DNA from: Dipteris shenzhenensis
Taxonomy: Eukaryota; Polypodiophyta; Polypodiopsida; Gleicheniales
Assembly: GCA_047967505.1 (NCBI GenBank)
Contig: CM106538.1
Length of the DNA stretch: 64,000 bases
Direction: 5' to 3' (one strand)
The translations under genes and the position numbers were made by a program. Numbering within the stretch: the first letter of the stretch is position 1; every line of letters begins with the position of its first letter. The notes beneath the pieces were generated by a model that searched no databases, was not told where the DNA came from, and saw nothing but the letters and a program-made list of their open reading frames with translations. Shown here piece by piece: positions 23,251 through 35,160 of the stretch.

Positions 23251-24430
23251 AAGCAAATATTTTGCAGTGGCTATTGCTTCTGCCCAATACTAATTTGGAA
23301 GGTGCTTTTCACTAAGCATTGCTCTAGCACTGTCTACTAAAGTCCCATTCTTCCTTTTAGCTCTTGCATTCTATTGAGGAGTATTTGCACATGTGAATTG
23401 TCTTCAAATGCCATGATTTTTGCAAAAGTTCATGAATGCTGAAGACATGTATTCACCTCCTCTATCTAATCTCATGACCTTGATCTTTCTGCTTGTCTGG
23501 TTTTCTACCATGGCTTTGAATTCTTGAAATTTGGAAAACGCTTCAGATTTCTCTTTCAGAAAGTAGACCCAACAATATCTGTTGTAACTTCATCGATGAA
23601 AGTCAAGTAGTAAAGTGAACCATTGATGCTGCGGGTCTGGGCATAACCCCATACATTTGTATGTATCAAATCAAGAATACCTCGTGCACAAGAGGTACTT
23701 CTGCCAAAGTTGGTTCGCTTTTGTTTGCCAAAGCAGCATGCTTTGCAAACCTTTCCAAGAAACTGTAGCTTCGGAATCCCAATTGCCATATTCTGATTCC
23801 TAAGATCTAACAAGTACTTGAAGTTGACATGACCATATCTCTTGTGCCATTTTGCAGATAGTGGCATCTATTGCAGTTGAGCTGACATGGCATGCTTATC
23901 TAGTACTGTAGCTAGCATTCTATATAAGCATCCTTCCTTGACACCTTTTGCTACTAGCTAACATCTTTTGGATTTGTCTCTCATAGTGCATTCATCACTG
24001 TCAAAGATGACTTTGTAATTGTGTTCCATCATTTGACCTACTGACAAAAGGTTCTTGTTGAGCTTCGAAACATAGAGCACATCTTTCACTAATCCTTTTG
24101 TACCAGTGAAATTGTTCATAGGGATAACGCCTATCCCTTGAACTAGATTCGGTGTATTGTCTACTGTGTAGATGACATTTTTCTTTCCTTCTAATGCCTT
24201 CATTTCTGTGAACCATTCCTGATAATTTGTCATGTGAGATGATGCACCGTTGTCGATATACCAAGGATCATGTTCCACTTGGTCGACTTGATAGCTGAAA
24301 TCCTTTTTGGGATTGAAATTAGTGTCTGGGTACATTGTATCAGTCTGATGCATTTCGTCGCTTGCAAGAAACATATTTCCATGTTCATTTGGAAAATGAC
24401 TGTGACTAGAATGTCCACCACGATGATTTC
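23250..24430 (-). pseudogene. Copia-2 protease and integrase
   Basis: The aspartic protease motif appears as DNGASSHMT (about 24230-24260), a DNGA variant of the usual DSGA. The GAG-pre-integrase block follows (WHKRYGHVNFKYLLDLRNQN, VCKACCFGKQKRTNF) with H-H-C-C zinc ligands, then integrase (DLIHTNVWGYAQTRS, YYLTFIDEV). In HTNVWG an Asn replaces the first catalytic Asp, so integrase would be inactive apart from the stops and frameshifts that also break the frame. Confidence 0.85.
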
Positions 24431-25454
24431 CTCTGCCTCAGGAATTCCCTCGATTACTACTGGACTGATCGCCTTGGTCGTATTGCTTCTTGCGACAATC
24501 TCTTTCATGGTGTCCAAACTTGTGACAGTAGTTGCACTGATTGTTTGACACGTTGGTGGATGCATTCCCTCGTTCTTGAAATCTTCCTCGGTTGGAATGA
24601 TTTCCTCTTTGCTGATTCTGGTGTTGCTGATGCTGATGCTCACTTTGATTTTGTTGCTGATGATGACCACTTTTCTGATATAATCTACCTCTACCTCTGC
24701 CTCTGCCTCTGCTTTTGTCTGAAGCTGTGAATGCTTGATCATTAGAATGACCTTTACGTGCTTGAATTGCTTGCGTCCTGAGTTCTTCACCAAGTAGGAC
24801 TAACTGAAGTTCTTCCAGTGTCGGAATTTGCCGTTGTATGGAAATACTCTGGACTAGATTCTCGTATCCCTCTCCTAGTCCATTCAGAATGACTTGAACC
24901 ATTTCTGCGGGGTTCATTGTCTCTCTTGCTGCTGCAAGTTGATTCTTGTATTCTTTTATGCAGAGTACATAAGCATGACCGGTTTCATTGTTGTGAAAAC
25001 TCTGGTTGATTTGCTTTCTTAGTGTGAGAATCTTGAATGTGTTCTTAGACTCGTAGAGAGCTGCGAACATATCCCATGCTTCTTTCGATGTCTTGACTGT
25101 GTTGAGCTATTCTAGCATGACATCTTGCACATTTTGCTTGATCAGATGATAGGCGTACTTGTCTTTCTTATCCCATTCTGCCTGAGCTCGGGCAATGGTA
25201 GAATCTACTACTGGTGCGGAAACTATTTGTGTAGTTGTAGATCCAATTGTAGATCCCGCTGCTGGTGCTGTGACAACAGATGGAGTAGAGCTACTTGTGG
25301 CTGGATCGGCCAATGGTCTAGGTGTAGACCCATCGACATACTCCCATTTGTCCTGAAGTACAAGAATGGTCTCCATTCAGTATTTCCATGTACCATAATT
25401 GGAGTTGTCTAACTTAGTAGATGCCTCCAGATTGAGGTTGCTAGTCATAGACAT
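24431..25454 (-). pseudogene. Copia-2 gag
   Basis: Start ATG 25454 (MSMTSNLNLEASTKLDNSN). In order: the gag capsid-like region (WDMFAALYESKN, NPAEMVQVILNGLGEGY), an Arg/Gly- and His/Gln-rich basic segment (SRGRGRGRGR; NQSEHQHQQHQNQQRGN), and a CCHC zinc knuckle CNYCHKFGHHERDC (about 24495-24540) for RNA binding. Stops near 25377, 25106 and 24437 interrupt it. Confidence 0.88.
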
Positions 25455-27882
25455 GGTGCAAGAAATGTACCCAAAAGTGTCGTGAAAATCTTTGTATGAA
25501 TCAACTGCAAATACACTGACTGTGCCAAGTGAAATCTTTGAGCTTTCGGTGAAGATAGAACTGCAATATATAAAACCTATGATCTGTATTACAAGGCTTG
25601 TGGCAATGATGCCGGGAATAGCCAAGAGGCTTTACAAGGCTGAAATGATGTGCACGATGCTGTGAGATAGCCGAATAGGCTTTACAATGGTGGCATGTGT
25701 GTGTGAAATCAAGTGCTATCTACCCACTGAAACAATATGCAATGCCTCTGTACTCTCTGAAGTCTGCTCACTAAACTGATGAACATAAGGTTTCAGGTAA
25801 TGTAATGATGTGAAACCGTATGTGAGCGTATGGACTACTCCGAGTAGGTACTAGTTAGGAATTTCCGGCATGGCTTAGATTGGCAACTTGGGGAGATTTA
25901 AAGCGTCCCCTCTATGGTGATCTAGCCTACTCTGATCTATATCTATACCAACTGTCGATCGATGAAAGAACAGTAAATAATTCCTTTTCTTTTGTTCTTT
26001 TTAATTGCTGTGTCAAATGCTCGATGTAGAGAGAAATGTGCGTGAAGGAAGTGGTTTTGTTGGCGAGGCTCAAATGTGAGTGTAACTTGCACCAAAATGT
26101 GCGCTTGATGTGACAACGCGTACAGCACGAAAAAACGAGCGACTTTCCTTTTTGAAGCACCCTCAAATTCTTCCTGGATCAAGAGATACGACTTGATCTA
26201 GTTGGAGGGGCAAAAGGAGTGCAAATGGTGCTCAATGATGATGTGTCACTATGGGTCACATGCAGTGTGATGTGGCACTATGACTACCAAGAGGTGTGCC
26301 AATGGACATCTATGCTGAGGTGGCAGGAGTGGTTACATGAAGTGACTGTGGAGCACTGTGTGTGCCTGCAGGGGTCAATGCTGATTGGACAGCTGAGGTG
26401 GCACAAATGATGATGTCAGTAGATGATGTGGTGATAATGACATGGCAGTGATGACATGGCTATGCTGATGTGGCAGATGAGCTGGTAGCATGACGTGTCT
26501 ATGATGACATGGCACAAGTGACGTGGCAGATGACATGTCAGATAAGGTCGACATGGCACATGCTGATGTGGTAGATTGACTTTGACTCACACATGGCAGT
26601 CGGTGACAACTGGCAGCAGATAAGCTGATGATGTGGTAGCTTCATGGGGCTGCTGACATGTCACTTAGAGTGACGTGGCAGATAGGGTGCCATGTGTCAC
26701 AATTGTGACCAAACCACCTAACCAAGGTTGACGGAACCTTAAGCTCCTATCTGCAACATATCAGTCTGAGAGCAAGAGAGACTCTAAGTAGGAAGACGAC
26801 GACGAAATGGCCACTTGGAGAAGATGATGGCAAAGAGACAATCCGTCATTGTGTCGTTGCACGCAGGGAGCTCGTTTTGGAGTTGTGGCGCTTCACCATC
26901 TTCTTCACCTTCAAGCTTGCAAGCTCACAGCCGTTTGAGTGATGCTTCGATGCTATAGAAGACGTCGAAGCCCGTGGAGGTAAGGAGGCCATTTGGAGCT
27001 TCATTGCAGGAATGAAAGAGCGTTGGAGTGTAGAAGGAACCTTAGAGCTTCTTAGTATAGTCGGGTGGAGAGGCTATCGCTGGAGCGCTCGCTGAATAGA
27101 GAGGCAAGGTTGGAGCGTTGGCCATCTTGCATGATGGAGCGTTGGAAGTTGCTATAGGGAGGCCGTCTAGGAAGGCACGCGGCTGAGAGTAGAAGGCTGT
27201 GGGTCGCACTTGAGGTGAAGTGTTGTTGCTTCGGGATTGCCCACAAGTCTGTTGCAGAAAGGAGTGCGGTAGGATGGCCTATTGTCAGAGGGTCACCCGT
27301 GAAGCTATTGTTGGGGGGTCGTCCATGGAGCAGTTGATGCTAAGAAGCCGCCTTTACTGGGGAGCCATCATTTTACAAGCTGAGAGCGTGGAGTAGAGGC
27401 CTTGCAGATAGTCATTGAGGCGGTTAAGGAGCTAGCTACTGGTGATGCAAGTGCTGCTGGAGACCTTTGTAGTTTGGAGAGGTGTCTGGCTTTCCAAACT
27501 ATGAGAACTATGAGTTTTGCTTGCCTTGTAGTAGGCCGTGCTTGCTGTTGCATGAGCAAGAGTTAGAGGGTTGCTTATGCGTTGCTAGCTCTCTCAATGA
27601 AGCATGTCTTTCAACATGTCTCCCTCTCACAGCAGAAATCTCTCAAGAAGGCTCTACCTATTTTTCTCACAAACACTTGAAGAAGATCACTCTCTCTTGC
27701 TTTCAATCAAAAAACTCTCGCAGTGGAGTTGAATGGATGGAAATCTTTCCAATGAATGGAAATTCTCTATCAAAGAAAGCGAAGGTTCTCTCAACAGAAG
27801 AGAACACTCAATCTCTCTCGATCTCTCAATCTCTCAATCACTCTCACAAGAAGGATGGCATCTCAGCAGAAGGCAAAACCAT
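25455..27882 (-). other. Copia-2 leader with repeat array
   Basis: A 2.4-kb leader between primer site and gag, longer than the 1.6-kb leader of Copia-1. The reverse-oriented GATGTGGCA/GTGACGTGGCA array lies at about 26380-26700. Segments near 25640-26200 closely match 1290-1880 of Copia-1. About 26750-27480 has no counterpart in Copia-1. Confidence 0.65.
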
Positions 27883-27894
27883 GCTCTGATACCA
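27883..27894 (-). other. Primer-binding site of Copia-2
   Basis: GCTCTGATACCA on plus, i.e. TGGTATCAGAGC on minus, adjoining the LTR. Confidence 0.92.
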
Positions 27895-28151
27895 TGACAA
27901 AATATGAAGAGGGGAGAGGAGAAGAGTGGAGATAAGGAGAGAGGGCACAGCTAGAGAGCACACCACAAATGACTAACTATACACTAGATTTAGTTGAAAA
28001 AATAGAATATATACAAACCCTTTTAGGGTTAGGGTTAGGGGATCTAACCCTTTCCTTTATAGCACTCTGTTGGGTTAGTGCTATGCACATATGATCACGT
28101 GATGGTGCTATGCACACATGATCACATGATGTTGAGCATGAACTCTCAACA
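27895..28151 (-). repeat. 5' LTR of Copia-2
   Basis: 257 bp, about eight differences from the other LTR at 21096-21352. Contains the same CCCTAA-type telomere-like run. Confidence 0.92.
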
Positions 28152-28156
28152 GATTT

Positions 28157-28329
28157 CTCCAAATAACCAACCCACAGCATAATAGCCGGTGTGAGGTGAC
28201 CACTTGGGCCCTTTGTTCTTGGGGCTGCCTCTTCCCTACAATAAAGTTTTAGAGCAAACCAAGAAAATCTTGCACATGGAGCACATCTGGGATCTTGTGT
28301 CTCACGACTCTTTGTCCAATGCAATGAGC
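28157..28329. other. Short spacer between Copia-2 and CACTA-2
   Basis: This 173-bp stretch of ordinary DNA separates the two insertions. No feature is recognised. Confidence 0.5.
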
Positions 28330-28493
28330 TTCCACAACAAGACAAAGCACCCATAGACGCGCACACAGACACGTTTATTGAACTAAATAAAAAACTTACG
28401 GGTGCATCTATTTGCGCGTCTATTTTCACGTCTGGAGACCCACGTCTACTAGTGCGTCTATATAGCAGACACACGCGCGTATAGACATGCATT

Positions 28494-28740
28494 CTCGGGG
28501 GGGTCACTATGTATAAACCCTCTATATCACGTGCGTTCAAGGCCTATATTTAAAATCCCTTATCTGTAGATTTTTTCATTAATAAAATGTACCCCTTTTT
28601 TATACAAATCTGTAAATTTTTTCGAAAACTATTTTAAATAGTCCCTTATGTATATTTATTTCTGTAAATTTTAGGAATAAAAAATATCCTTCTGTTGAAC
28701 TCACGTGATAGGGTTACATATGATGAGTGACCCCCCCGAG
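28494..28740. mobile_element. hAT-type MITE, copy A
   Basis: 247 bp. TIRs CTCGGGGGGGTCACT and its complement AGTGACCCCCCCGAG; exact 8-bp TSD CATGCATT at 28486-28493 and 28741-28748. An 8-bp TSD identifies the hAT superfamily. No coding capacity. Confidence 0.93.
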
Positions 28741-28765
28741 CATGCATTTAGATGCTTAAATAGAC

Positions 28766-29011
28766 CTCAGGGGGGTCACTATGTATAAACCCTCTATACC
28801 ACGTGCGTTCAAGGCCTATTTCTAAAATCCCTTATCTATAAATTTTTCATTAATAAAATGTACCCCTTTTCTATACAAATCTGTAAATTTTTCCCAAAAC
28901 TATTTTAAATAGTCCCTTATGTATATTTATTTCTGTAAATTTTAGAAATAAAAAATATCCTTCTGTTGAACTCACGTGATAGGGTTACATATGATGAGTG
29001 ACCCCCCCGAG
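28766..29011. mobile_element. hAT-type MITE, copy B
   Basis: 246 bp, same family and orientation as copy A, with 8-bp TSD AAATAGAC at 28758-28765 and 29012-29019. It lies only 26 bp beyond copy A. Confidence 0.93.
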
Positions 29012-29469
29012 AAATAGACGCTCTTATAAACGTGTTTATAGACGCAAAAATAGACGCTTGTCGAACAGACAGACGCGCATATAGACGCATTTATAGATGC
29101 GCTTTATAATATTTTTTTTAAAATTTACAGAATGCTGTGTATGTTGTGTATGCTATATAGTTACAAGAATCCCATTTCCACATTATGTAATTCAATTCTT
29201 ATAGCCAATGCAATCGTATTTTAATTACAATTCCAAATAAAACATTACAACTCCAAAACGCAATAAAATTGAAAGCTCAAAAAGTGCTTGTATGTACATA
29301 TAGCACGAAGCTAAGCCACGTCATGTGGCTTCAAGTACAAAAAATAAGGAAGCTAAGCCACGTCATGTGGCTTCAAGTACAAAAAATAAGAGAAGTGTAT
29401 ATACAAGAGGCACGAAGCCAAGCCAGTGGCTTTAAGTACAAAAAAGAGTAGCTAGCACTACTTCTACGA

Positions 29470-30956
29470 CTAATCCTCGCTGCCTTCCATGCTCCCTTCT
29501 GTGCTCCCTTCTGCACTCCCTTCTGTGCCTCCTTCCTCGTCTTTCTCGTCGTCTTGTGCACGGGCCTGTAAACAAGGGACAACATATATCAATGTATGAA
29601 AAATCAAATCTTTACTTATTATATTGGCATTATTTAATTACTTTCAAATACCTCGGGGACCGCTCCAGTAGCCCGGATATACTGCTCCTCAGTAATCAAC
29701 CCGTCATCATAGAAGTGCCTCCATGTATCTCCTCTGCGATGGTGGCAGTGGTAGGCTGTCTCCACAGGAGTAGGGTATCTGCCCACGATCTCAAGCTACA
29801 AGACGACACAATTTGCGGGGGGATTAGTACAAAGAAACAACCTCCTAATAAACTACATAAGCAATATAATTTGAGATCGATACTTACAAATTGGGCCTCC
29901 CATGAATCAACACCCCCTGCTCCAAAATGCGCGCTTCCATATTCCTCCATCTGGATCCTTCGTGCCTCCACGTGCTGCAGACTGGGGTCCTCCCTCGCTG
30001 ACTTCATTGCTTTCTTCCACTCACGCTTGTGAGCGGTGTGGGGCGGGCCCCTTGGTGGTTGACCTCCCTCGAGCTTGGCAATTTCTGCTAGTGCCTGCCT
30101 CTTAAACGAAGATCTTTTATTGCCAAGTATCGTAATAATCTTTGACTTGGCCCATTTATCTGTGAACTGGCGATTGGGGGGGTTAGGATACCTAGAGCGA
30201 ATAGCAGTGAGGGTCTCATCAGCCAACCTCTTTGGCTAGTCTTTGAAGTGGATAAAGCAATCTCTGTAATTGTTAGCAATTACAGAGCGCATGAAGGCCA
30301 TGATGTCCTTTCCCCGCGCATCCATCAAGATGCCTCCTGTCTAAGTGATGTCATAGAATATCGTACCATCACCCGAAGGCACGTCTAAATCATCTGAATC
30401 ATCATTATCCCCACCGCCACCCCTCCCAAATCACTGTGCCATGCATCCCCCACCGCTCTCCCTGCTACTACGCCCTGCTACTGTGTCGTGTCAAGCTCGT
30501 ACGTTGGCCACTCGTAGTTGGAGACTGCACGGGACTACGTTGACCACTCGTAGCTGGAGAACTGAGTCTCGACTGCACAGGAGTACGTCGACGGCTTTGC
30601 GAGACAGAAGGACCTCCTGACGGCATGGGAGAAGGGGCATAAGACGGCATGGCAGAAGGGGCATAAGACGGCATGGGGGAAGGGACATAAGACGGCATGG
30701 GGGAAGGGGCATAAGATGGCATGGGAGATGGGCCTGCGCTGTGTAGCCGGCTGGGCTGTGCTGACTCCGCTGGGGTGATCTCAGCTGGTGTGGGGTGGTT
30801 TGGAGTCGGTAGTGCCGACTCCTGGGGGGTGTTTAAAGTACCCATCATATACTCGTATAACTCCGCAAGACTAGGAGGGTGCCCTAAAAGGTTATATAAG
30901 TCCTTCCAAATAGAATCCCGAGGATCAGGTGAGCTAGAAGCGCTTCCTGGCCACAT
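29470..30956 (-). pseudogene. CACTA-2 tnpA-like protein
   Basis: Homologue of the CACTA-1 tnpA-like gene. From ATG 30956: MWPGSASSSPDPRDSIWKD, then an in-frame repeat of PSPMPSYA octapeptides (about 30600-30730) in a Ser/Pro-rich linker, then ILMDARGKDIMAFMRSVIAN, RSRYPNPPNRQFTDKW and YGSAHFGAGGVDSWEAQF. Phase-consistent introns follow (donor TTT|GTAAGT near 29888; acceptor TTGTAG near 29800), then exons with IVGRYPTPVETAYHCHHRRG and an acidic tail GSAEGSTEGSMEGSED. Stops, several of them TAG, occur near 30468, 30343 and 30237. Confidence 0.78.
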
Positions 30957-31019
30957 GTTGAACTGGAAAAAAGAAAAAAAATCTATTACTGATGAGCTAA
31001 GAAGAAAGGGGAAGGGAAG

Positions 31020-31745
31020 AGAGGATTACTGACTGTCAAAGCGCGTCTATAGACGCGTCTGATTAGCGCATCTATTTTTGCGTATAACAGCGCGTCTATA
31101 GATGCGACTGTCTGCGTCTGCAACTAGGCTAGACGCGCCTGTAGACGCGGTTTTAGATGCGCTCTGAGATGTGCCTATAGACGCACTCCGACAGACGGAC
31201 TTTTCTAAAGAGTAGAAAAGGACATTGTGCCCGACACACAAACGTGACACTGATACCCAGATCATGCATTTTTTGGATACGAGAAAGTACAAATCCAAAG
31301 AGAGCAAACTTCCAAAGAAGATCAACTGCAAAAAGACTTACCTTGGATAGAGGTATGGAAGGTTCTTCTCCTTTTTCAAAGTTGCTTCTCCTCCTTGTTC
31401 GCCCTCCTCTCCTTTAAGCTTGGAAGTAAGTGTGGGTGCCTTCCTCTTAAGTGTAAGCTTGGAAGTAAGAGTGGGAGCCTTCCTCTTAAGCGTCAAAACT
31501 GTGGATCTGCTAATAAGGAAGCAAGCAAGCCACGAAGTATAAGTAATGTGAAGAAAAGCGAAGCGAGCGCGCTAAAAGCAGGTTAAAAATCGCGTATATA
31601 GGCGTGTCTAAAAGCGCGTCTAAATACATAGAGTAGATGCGGTTTTAGACGCGCTTTTAGACGTGCACCACATAACAAACAGACGTGCTTTTAGATGCGC
31701 CACAGAGTTTAAAATTAAACATTTGAAGAAGAGCAAATTTTTGTG
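31020..31745. promoter_or_regulatory. CACTA-2 central intergenic region with AGACGCG clusters
   Basis: This region lies between the divergent genes and carries two AGACGCG clusters (about 31035-31200 and 31585-31700). Between them an imperfect tandem repeat reads TAAGCTTGGAAGTAAG (about 31415-31490). By position it should hold both promoters. The arrangement parallels the central cluster of CACTA-1. Confidence 0.55.
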
Positions 31746-31759
31746 GGTTGTTTGTTTGT

Positions 31760-34483
31760 AGGATATCTTCATCTTCAACAAGTAGCTCCAGTGAGGATGA
31801 ATCCATTCGTTTCCACCATCACGAAATGTGGTTGGAGCAAAAAATCAATGTATGTGTGATCGATGTCGAGGAAACATGTATCGTGCACGCAAGATTACAC
31901 TCAATCACATCTCAAAGTATGGAGATTGTTCAACTCGAGGAAACATGTATCGTGCACGCTAAACCCACCTTCAACTCTTAATTGCGTCTATTGTTCAGGT
32001 CTCACTACATCGGGTTACCATGCATGTCCTGTTTGTGGTCCTTCGCTAGTTGCCTCACGGGTAGACGCATTGAATAAGGTCATCTATGAGAATCACCATC
32101 GATTTCTCCTACCTGATCATCCTAGATATGTTGCCCCTTGGAATGAAGTCCTCTCACAATCACTCATCGTAGGAGATTGGATGAGAATCTGGGACGGCTC
32201 CACGACTCCTCCACCACTTGGCATGAGCCGGTAAGGGTTTGTAACTATTGTGTGCTATATTGGCTGGAAATAAAGGTTGCCCGCTAACACTTTATTTTGT
32301 TTAGATACTCCATCTTTTATCGTTTACCATATTGGTCCCACCTCAAGATCAATCACCTGCTTGATCCCATGCATATCTTCAAGAATGTGGCATCTACCAT
32401 TTGGGAGCATTTGAATGGGACATGAGATTCCGCAGGCATAAGGGAGGATTTACGTACCATAGGGAGGATGCGTGAAGCTTGGCCACAAGAGAGACCAAAT
32501 GGGCATGTTTTTTTACCTCGTGCACCGTGGATGTTATCAAAGCTAGAGATGGCGACAGTGAAGCGCGCTATTACTACAATTCGTACTCCGACTGGATGCA
32601 TGAGGTGTTTGAAGGGAGCCTTTACAAAGAGCAAGAAAAGAGGTGTAGAGCAATTATATGGCTTGAAATCTCATGATTGGCACAAGATGCTCCAAGTAAG
32701 TATTTTATGTGCATAATATCCTTTTCCTTTCAAATTTGTGAGTGAATAATTATAAGCAACTAATCAACCACCTTCTCGTGGGTTCAGTTCATACTACCTA
32801 CTAGCATTTCACGTAGTGCATCGAAGGATGTGAAAGATTGTATTTACAAGATGGGCGAGCTTGTGAGGTACTTTACATGACACAAAATATGATGCGTATC
32901 AATGCTCCATGCAAGTTTGAATGCATATTGCTAATATGCTGTACTTTTTCATTTCTAGGTATGTGAGCTCAAAGGAAATAGATCCCACCATGCTTGAGAA
33001 TCCTCGATTTATGTCAGTGGAGGTGGTTTGTTTAGTGGAGGAGACATTTCCACGTTCTATTCTCACAAGCCAACTACATCTTATAGTGCATTTGGTGGAT
33101 GAGATTGCTATATGCGGTACTATACATGCATGATGGTTGTTCTTCCTCGAGCGCTTCATGAAGACCTTGAAGGGCTTCGTGAGACAAAATGCAAGACCCG
33201 AAGGTAGCATGGCCGAGGGTTGGTTGGTACAAGAGTCACTTGTATATATTTCTGAGTTTCTTGTTGATGTGGATAGCTCTCTCCCATGACTATGGAGAGA
33301 TGATGAAGACCTAAGGATGACCTCTATTGTGCCTCAAGGGAAAGGACGCAACAAAGTAATAGACACAGAGTTGCATAATAGTATCAATCTCTTTTGCGTG
33401 CTTAATAGTGATGTGATGAAAAGATGGGTGACAAGATACGAGGATGCAAAGGCAAGAAGACAAGAAGAAAGGGCCCTCTTTCGTACACACCACAGATCTC
33501 ATGTGCCATACCCTCAGTATCTAAGAGCACTTCCAAAGGATATTCATGTGGATTGGCTACTTGATGAAATGGAAAAAGCAGAGAAAGACGAGGAGATGCA
33601 TATCACAATGGAAGAATGGGAGTATGCTAGGGGATGCATGAGCAAGGTTGGTATATAGAATGTTATGCATAAGTTAGGAGCTTTCAATAATTTAGATTGC
33701 TTATTTAATTGATTTTTTCTTGGTGTAGTGCACTATGTTCAATGCTATATGGTGTGAGGGCAAGCATTTTCGAACACAACAGATTGATGATAAGAGAAAC
33801 ACACAAGATTACGGCGTCATTGCTAGCTTTGAGGGAGCCAATGGAGCCATGGATGATTATTGTGGCATAATCCAAGATATTATTATGCTTGACTTTCGAC
33901 ACTTCTTTGTGTATGTTTTGGATGTAAAGTGGTTTAAGGACGTGGTGGAAAGAGGACCTAATGCAACAATCAAACGCCATGCAAGTGGCTTTGTAACTAT
34001 TGACTCCACAAAGTTTTGGCAAAGTAGGAAGGACACACTAGTACTACCGCAACAATGTGAACAGGTACTGTGCACACATATAAAAATACTCGCTTTTAAA
34101 TATTTGATGCAAGAAAAATAACATGATTGTATTTGTGTTTGAATTAGGTTGTCTATCAACCAATGGTGGATAATAATAGATGGTGGCATGTCATACCTAT
34201 TATGCCACGTTCCAAAGTGATGTATAGTACATTTACTAATATGGAGCGTATGGAGGATGATCATGGCCATGGATGTGATGATGACCGTGATACGAGAGAG
34301 GAGGATGATCATGAGATAGGAGATACAGATATTGAGGCCATTACCCATGAGGACGAGCCTACCATTGGTGATGCTGATTTCGATGAGCACATGAGTAGCA
34401 CAAGTAGTAGTGGGTTGAATGTATTTGTAGATCTAAACACTTGTTTGGATTTTGAAGTAGATAGTTTGGCAAGATCTCATTGA
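31760..34483 (+). pseudogene. CACTA-2 TNP2 transposase, decayed, multi-exon
   Basis: TNP2-type CACTA transposase. Blocks in order: SGYHACPVCGPS and HHRFLLPDHPRYV (about 32010-32130, cysteine-bearing TNP2 segment); SIFYRLPYWSHLKINHLLDP with MHIFKN (about 32310-32380); YGLKSHDWHKMLQ before donor 32696; DUF4218 (TSQLHLIVHLVDEIAICG, FMKTLKGFVRQNARPEGS, about 33060-33210); DUF4216 (GKHFRTQQID, DYCGIIQDIIMLDFRHF, 33730-34061); and a last exon after intron 34062-34148 (NRWWHVIPIMPRSKV plus an acidic tail). The N-terminal domain and the first catalytic region are absent. Stops and frameshifts break several exons. Confidence 0.82.
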
Positions 34484-34734
34484 GGATGAGATTGAATCGT
34501 AGCCCCATCATTGATATTGGCAAAACTATTTTACATATTGTTTCATTCTCCTCACCTCACTTAATTCTTATAGATGTGGGCTTGCAAAAAAGCATTGATG
34601 TTTTTGTTAAAATTATGTGCTTTGGTAATCATGGGCAATGTTTCGAAAGCAATGATGTACACCAAAATCTCACTTTTTGTATTCTCTGGTTTGTGTCTAT
34701 CTACGCATCTGATTCTCAGTGTAAACGCGCTAAT

Positions 34735-34935
34735 ACACGTGCAAATAGACGCGCTGATAAACACGATGTTAGACGGGCCCGTATTTTCTCAGTTTAGACG
34801 TGCAAATAGACGTGTTAATACACGCACAAATAGACGAGTTGTTAGACGCGCTTTTAGACGCGCTCGTAATTCCTCTACTAAAGCAACGCCTATAGACGTG
34901 CCCGCTATTTTGCGCATCTACCAAGCGTGTCTATA
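34735..34935. repeat. CACTA-2 right subterminal repeats
   Basis: Clustered AAACGCGC, AGACGCGC, AGACGTGC and related motifs leading into the right TIR (34925-34954). They match the left-end motif family. Confidence 0.75.
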
Positions 34936-34957
34936 GTTGCTTTGTGTTGTTGTGTTC

Positions 34958-35160
34958 CCTAATCAATTATCCCCACATGCATCTATTTCTCATCGGCAGT
35001 GAAGTCGAGCATATAGTTACATGCATTCAAATCTATACATGTATATACCTTCTAGCATGCACTACCTTCAGTGCACTGATCGCAACCAGTAGCGATAGGC
35101 AAGGATTGATCTACAAACAATCGCGCCCGCTTTTTTATCACTAGGTTTTCCCAAACATGA
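34958..35160. other. Short flank right of CACTA-2
   Basis: Host-like DNA directly after the TTC duplication. No gene is identified. Confidence 0.4.

Larger units (their letters stand above)
21096..28151 (-). mobile_element. Copia-2: copia LTR retrotransposon (minus)
   Basis: A 7,056-bp element of the same family as Copia-1, in reverse orientation, with 257-bp LTRs at both ends, GATTT target duplication, primer site (27883-27894) and polypurine tract (from 21353). The LTRs differ at about eight positions (about 97% identical), so the insertion is older than Copia-1. Gag, protease, integrase, reverse transcriptase and RNase H are all recognisable in order but carry stops, and a deletion near 22287 removes the reverse transcriptase active site. 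Confidence 0.93.
28363..29100. repeat. CACTA-2 left subterminal TAGACGCG repeats
   Basis: Repeated short motifs TAGACGCG, AGACGCGC, GCGTCTA in both orientations, interrupted by the MITEs at 28494 and 28766. Similar clusters occur near 31040-31200, 31590-31700 and 34735-34935. Confidence 0.75.
28333..34954 (+). mobile_element. CACTA-2: 6.6-kb CACTA-type transposon with CACAACAA ends
   Basis: Terminal inverted repeats of 30 bp (28333-28362 and 34925-34954) match at 26 positions and begin CACAACAA. The TSD is TTC at 28330-28332 and 34955-34957. Inside are a tnpA-like gene on minus (29470-30956) and a TNP2 gene on plus (31760-34483), divergent as in CACTA-1. AGACGCG-type subterminal repeats lie at both ends and between the genes. 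Two MITEs have inserted near the left end. TNP2 lacks its N-terminal half, so the element is not autonomous. Confidence 0.88.

Noticed and set aside
27482-27889. A 135-codon plus-strand frame in the Copia-2 leader
   Set aside because: It lies antisense to the element, has no recognisable domain, and ends at the primer site; it is probably fortuitous.
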